The translations under genes and the position numbers were made by a program. Below are positions 61,745-64,000 of a stretch of 64,000 nt of DNA, one piece after another. The DNA lies in the NCBI GenBank assembly GCA_015680905.1, contig CM027377.1:8146501-8210500 (forward strand). Direction: 5' to 3'. The notes below the pieces were generated by a model, which was not told where the DNA came from, did no database searches, and saw only the letters and a list, made by a program, of their open reading frames with translations. Source of the DNA: Coptis chinensis (Eukaryota > Streptophyta > Magnoliopsida > Ranunculales > Ranunculaceae). Each line of letters begins with the position of its first letter. Position 1 is the stretch's first letter.

Positions 61745-63619
61745 TGATAAGCACCCAAAACTGTAATATTAAACCTCGAGAGACATAGCATTTTGGTCAA
61801 TTATGTGTTTAATAATCATGTAATAATTATATTTTAAACTTTTTGCGGGTTTCCGCAATTAAAATGAAGATAGCGATAAAACATGCATCAAAGTCGTGAA
61901 TACGGGAATATTTGGAGTTTCCCACTCGACCCGTAAAAGCCGAAGTTTCCAAAAGAACGAGAACCGGTCGCAACGGGCCCACATATGAAGAAGCGAGGAA
62001 ACTTCCGATGCTCGGATCGGATAAATCTAGGTGCCGGCGTTGGCTAGTGAAGTTTCAAAAAATACAAGAATCTGGGGAATATTGGAATTCCCGCTCAATC
62101 CCCCGTAAAAGCCCAAACAAAGCCCCGACTAGAGCGAAGTTTCCAAAAGAACGTAACCGGTCGCGAACGGGCCCACATATAAAGAGGCGGAAACTTCCGA
62201 AGCTCAAATCGGATAAATCTAGGTGCCGACGTGGGCTAGTGAAGTCTTATGGCTGGCGACCGGCGGCGTACTTTCTAGCGAGGGACAAAAGTAGTAAAAC
62301 GCCAATTTGGGCGCCGCGGGACACACTAAGTGGACACACTCTGGCGGCCGGAAGGCATGATGAGTCGGCATAGGCGGTGGCAATTGATGGTTTCAAATTG
62401 ATACCATCCGTCAAGAAAAGAAGACATCGTATCAATTCAAACCGGTGGTTTGAATTAACATAAGCTAAAACAAAACAAAAAAAAATGCAAAAGGACAAAA
62501 CTTAAAACCGTTGAAAACAAAGTTTGGTTTCGAACCATTCAATTAGCAAAAGAACAAAATCTTAAATATTCACGGGTCACTTTTGTATTGCCTATATATA
62601 TGAAGGCTTCGCCTTCATTAGAAGGCCTTCAGCATATTAATGCTTTAGCTACGTTTAAATTTCTTTCTTCAGTACTTACCTTCCGCTATTTTGTTTCAAA
62701 GACTTAATACGATGAAGTTATTTTACCTTAATAACAGTTATTTCTTTCCTTGTTTAATTTCTGTCCTGCAATTATTTACTTAATGTATACAGCAAGTTTT
62801 ATTATTCCTCCTATGATGATGAGCTAATCCCCCCCCTCAGGGGGAGGGTTATGCTGCTCGTGTAAAAATCCGGATTGACTCGTTAATATTCTAGAATCAC
62901 TACTTAGGAATTAGACATAGAATTAACATCCGGTCCCAAAATGACTGAGACTGTACAAAGTTGGAGTGCGATGCTCGGATAGCAGATCGGGCAGCGATCA
63001 AAATGTCTGTCGCGACTCTTTTGGTGTCGGGACGACTCTCCAATTCGTCCGGTGATGTGAACTTTGTGCGGAGCAGAAATAATATACCGAGATGAGGTAT
63101 TATCGAAACTCCTTATGCTAGTGAAATGCAACCTAGAGATGTGGGCATGCACTAGGGATCAATACTTTCGCGTCGTCTCGAAACGAGAGCGAACTAGAGA
63201 TGTAGTGATTTAGTAATAAAACTGTTGAAAAATGATTCTTGCATGAGCATGATTAACTCTCTCCCTGTTTCTCTACTTTTATTTACCTACATATAATCGC
63301 CGTAGTAATTTATATTATTTGCATTACCGTTATTTTTAATTAAAACCAACTAAAAGAAACCTAAAAATCCTACTCACCTAAAGTTGTAATTCCAGTTGTG
63401 AACCTATCCGGTACTCTAAGGTTTGGGCCGATCCCTTACTCGACCTATCCTACCAATCCCACGTGAGTAAGGTAACTTGACTAAAACGTCACGACTATCA
63501 CGGACGTTGGACTTTGGACTTTGGACTTGGGTATGGACCTCGGACTTTGGACTGTGGACCTCGGACTTAAGAAATAAGTAACTGAAAACCAATAAACGTG
63601 CCTAAAGAGCGTTTTATCA
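61745..63619 (+). repeat. 3' LTR of the composite Athila element
   Basis: 1,875 bp, same ends and inner tandem pair as the 5' LTR, TATA near 62591. By eye it is almost identical to the 5' LTR in AT-rich parts and differs mostly in CG-containing parts. Confidence 0.95.
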
Positions 63620-63624
63620 TCCCT

Positions 63625-64000
63625 CTCATTGCCCCATGTATCTTTTTGTCTGAGGTCCGGTGAGGGCTCATCCTGCTTCGCTGGATCGCTCATCTTGCTG
63701 GAACAGCTCATCTTGCTTAGGTCCCCTTCCAAAGCTCTCTCTCTCCCGAAGCCAGATGGGGTTACTCTTGTTGCCCCATGTGTCTTTCAAGTCCCCTGTC
63801 TACGGAGGGTTCATCCCGCTCCGCTGACTCCATCCCCCTGCTAGAGTAGCTCATCTTGCTCAGGATCTGTTCCATAACTAATGTCAGTGAAGGGATCATC
63901 CCCTTCGCTGCTTCCCTCTCTATAGGGACCAGATGGGGTCCCTCTCATTGCCCCATGTGCCTTTCAAGTCCGCTGTCTGCGGAGGGCTCATCCTGCTCCG
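63625..64000 (+). mobile_element. Gag-like retroelement, right part with tandem 3' repeats
   Basis: Continuation of 37083-40619 after the Athila insertion. At least two and a half units of about 140-170 bp are seen, starting TTGCCCCATGT(A/G)(T/C)CTTT near 63628, 63769 and 63949, with GGAGGGCTCATCC(T/C)GCT. The array runs off the window edge. Confidence 0.7.

Larger units (their letters stand above)
40625..63619 (+). mobile_element. Composite Athila-type Ty3/Gypsy element with three LTR copies, broken
   Basis: The whole block of about 23 kb is flanked by a perfect 5-bp target duplication, TCCCT (40620-40624 and 63620-63624). Order: full LTR (40625-42483), internal copy A (42484-49057, gag and most of pol), LTR 3' part (49058-49464), full internal copy B (49465-61744), full LTR (61745-63619). 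The gag, protease, reverse transcriptase, RNase H and integrase motifs and the 3' open frames are of Athila type. Both copies are broken, with at least twenty apparent breaks each. LTRs and internal copies are very similar in AT-rich stretches, suggesting a young insertion. Confidence 0.9.

Overview
The window looks like a transposon-dense intergenic block of a flowering-plant nuclear genome. It carries Athila-type Ty3/Gypsy LTR elements, a CACTA (En/Spm) element, MULE elements with FAR1-like genes and captured gene pieces, and Helitrons with CTAG ends. No intact ordinary host gene was recognised. Every recognisable cellular gene (phosphoglycerate kinase, ribosomal protein L3, protein phosphatase 1) is a fragment inside a DNA transposon. 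The species cannot be named from the sequence.

Layout, left to right. 1-1143 is unassigned. 1149-2513 is a solo LTR on the minus strand with a 5-bp target duplication. 2519-9788 is a minus-strand CACTA element with a broken TNP2-like transposase and a second Transposase_24-like gene; only its 5' terminus (9788) is visible. 9789-10859 is a piece of a Helitron minisatellite. 10860-14321 is a gene-capturing MULE with FAR1-like, PGK and RPL3 fragments. 14322-15416 holds two small Helitrons joined head to tail. 15422-19612 is a second gene-capturing MULE with a PP1 fragment and unrecognised exons. After a (TA)n tract, 19703-25395 is a MULE with a broken FAR1/MULE transposase and long terminal inverted repeats.

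25405-35053 is a head-to-tail row of three related Helitrons (one 5' part, two near-complete). The two larger ones are built from doubled modules and hold four long arrays of a minisatellite of about 56 bp. 35054-35812 has two pieces of the smaller Helitron family in opposite orientations. 35813-37080 is AT-rich with little to call. 37083-40619 continues at 63625-64000: it is a GC-richer gag-like retroelement with a tandemly repeated 3' region, split by the large insertion.

That insertion, 40625-63619, is a composite Athila-type Ty3/Gypsy element flanked by the target duplication TCCCT. Its order is full LTR, partial internal region, 3' part of an LTR, full internal region, full LTR. It is best explained by a tandem element formed through LTR recombination, followed by one deletion of about 7 kb. 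Both internal copies are broken. The copies differ from each other mostly in CG-containing spots, which raises the possibility that part of the damage is sequencing error.
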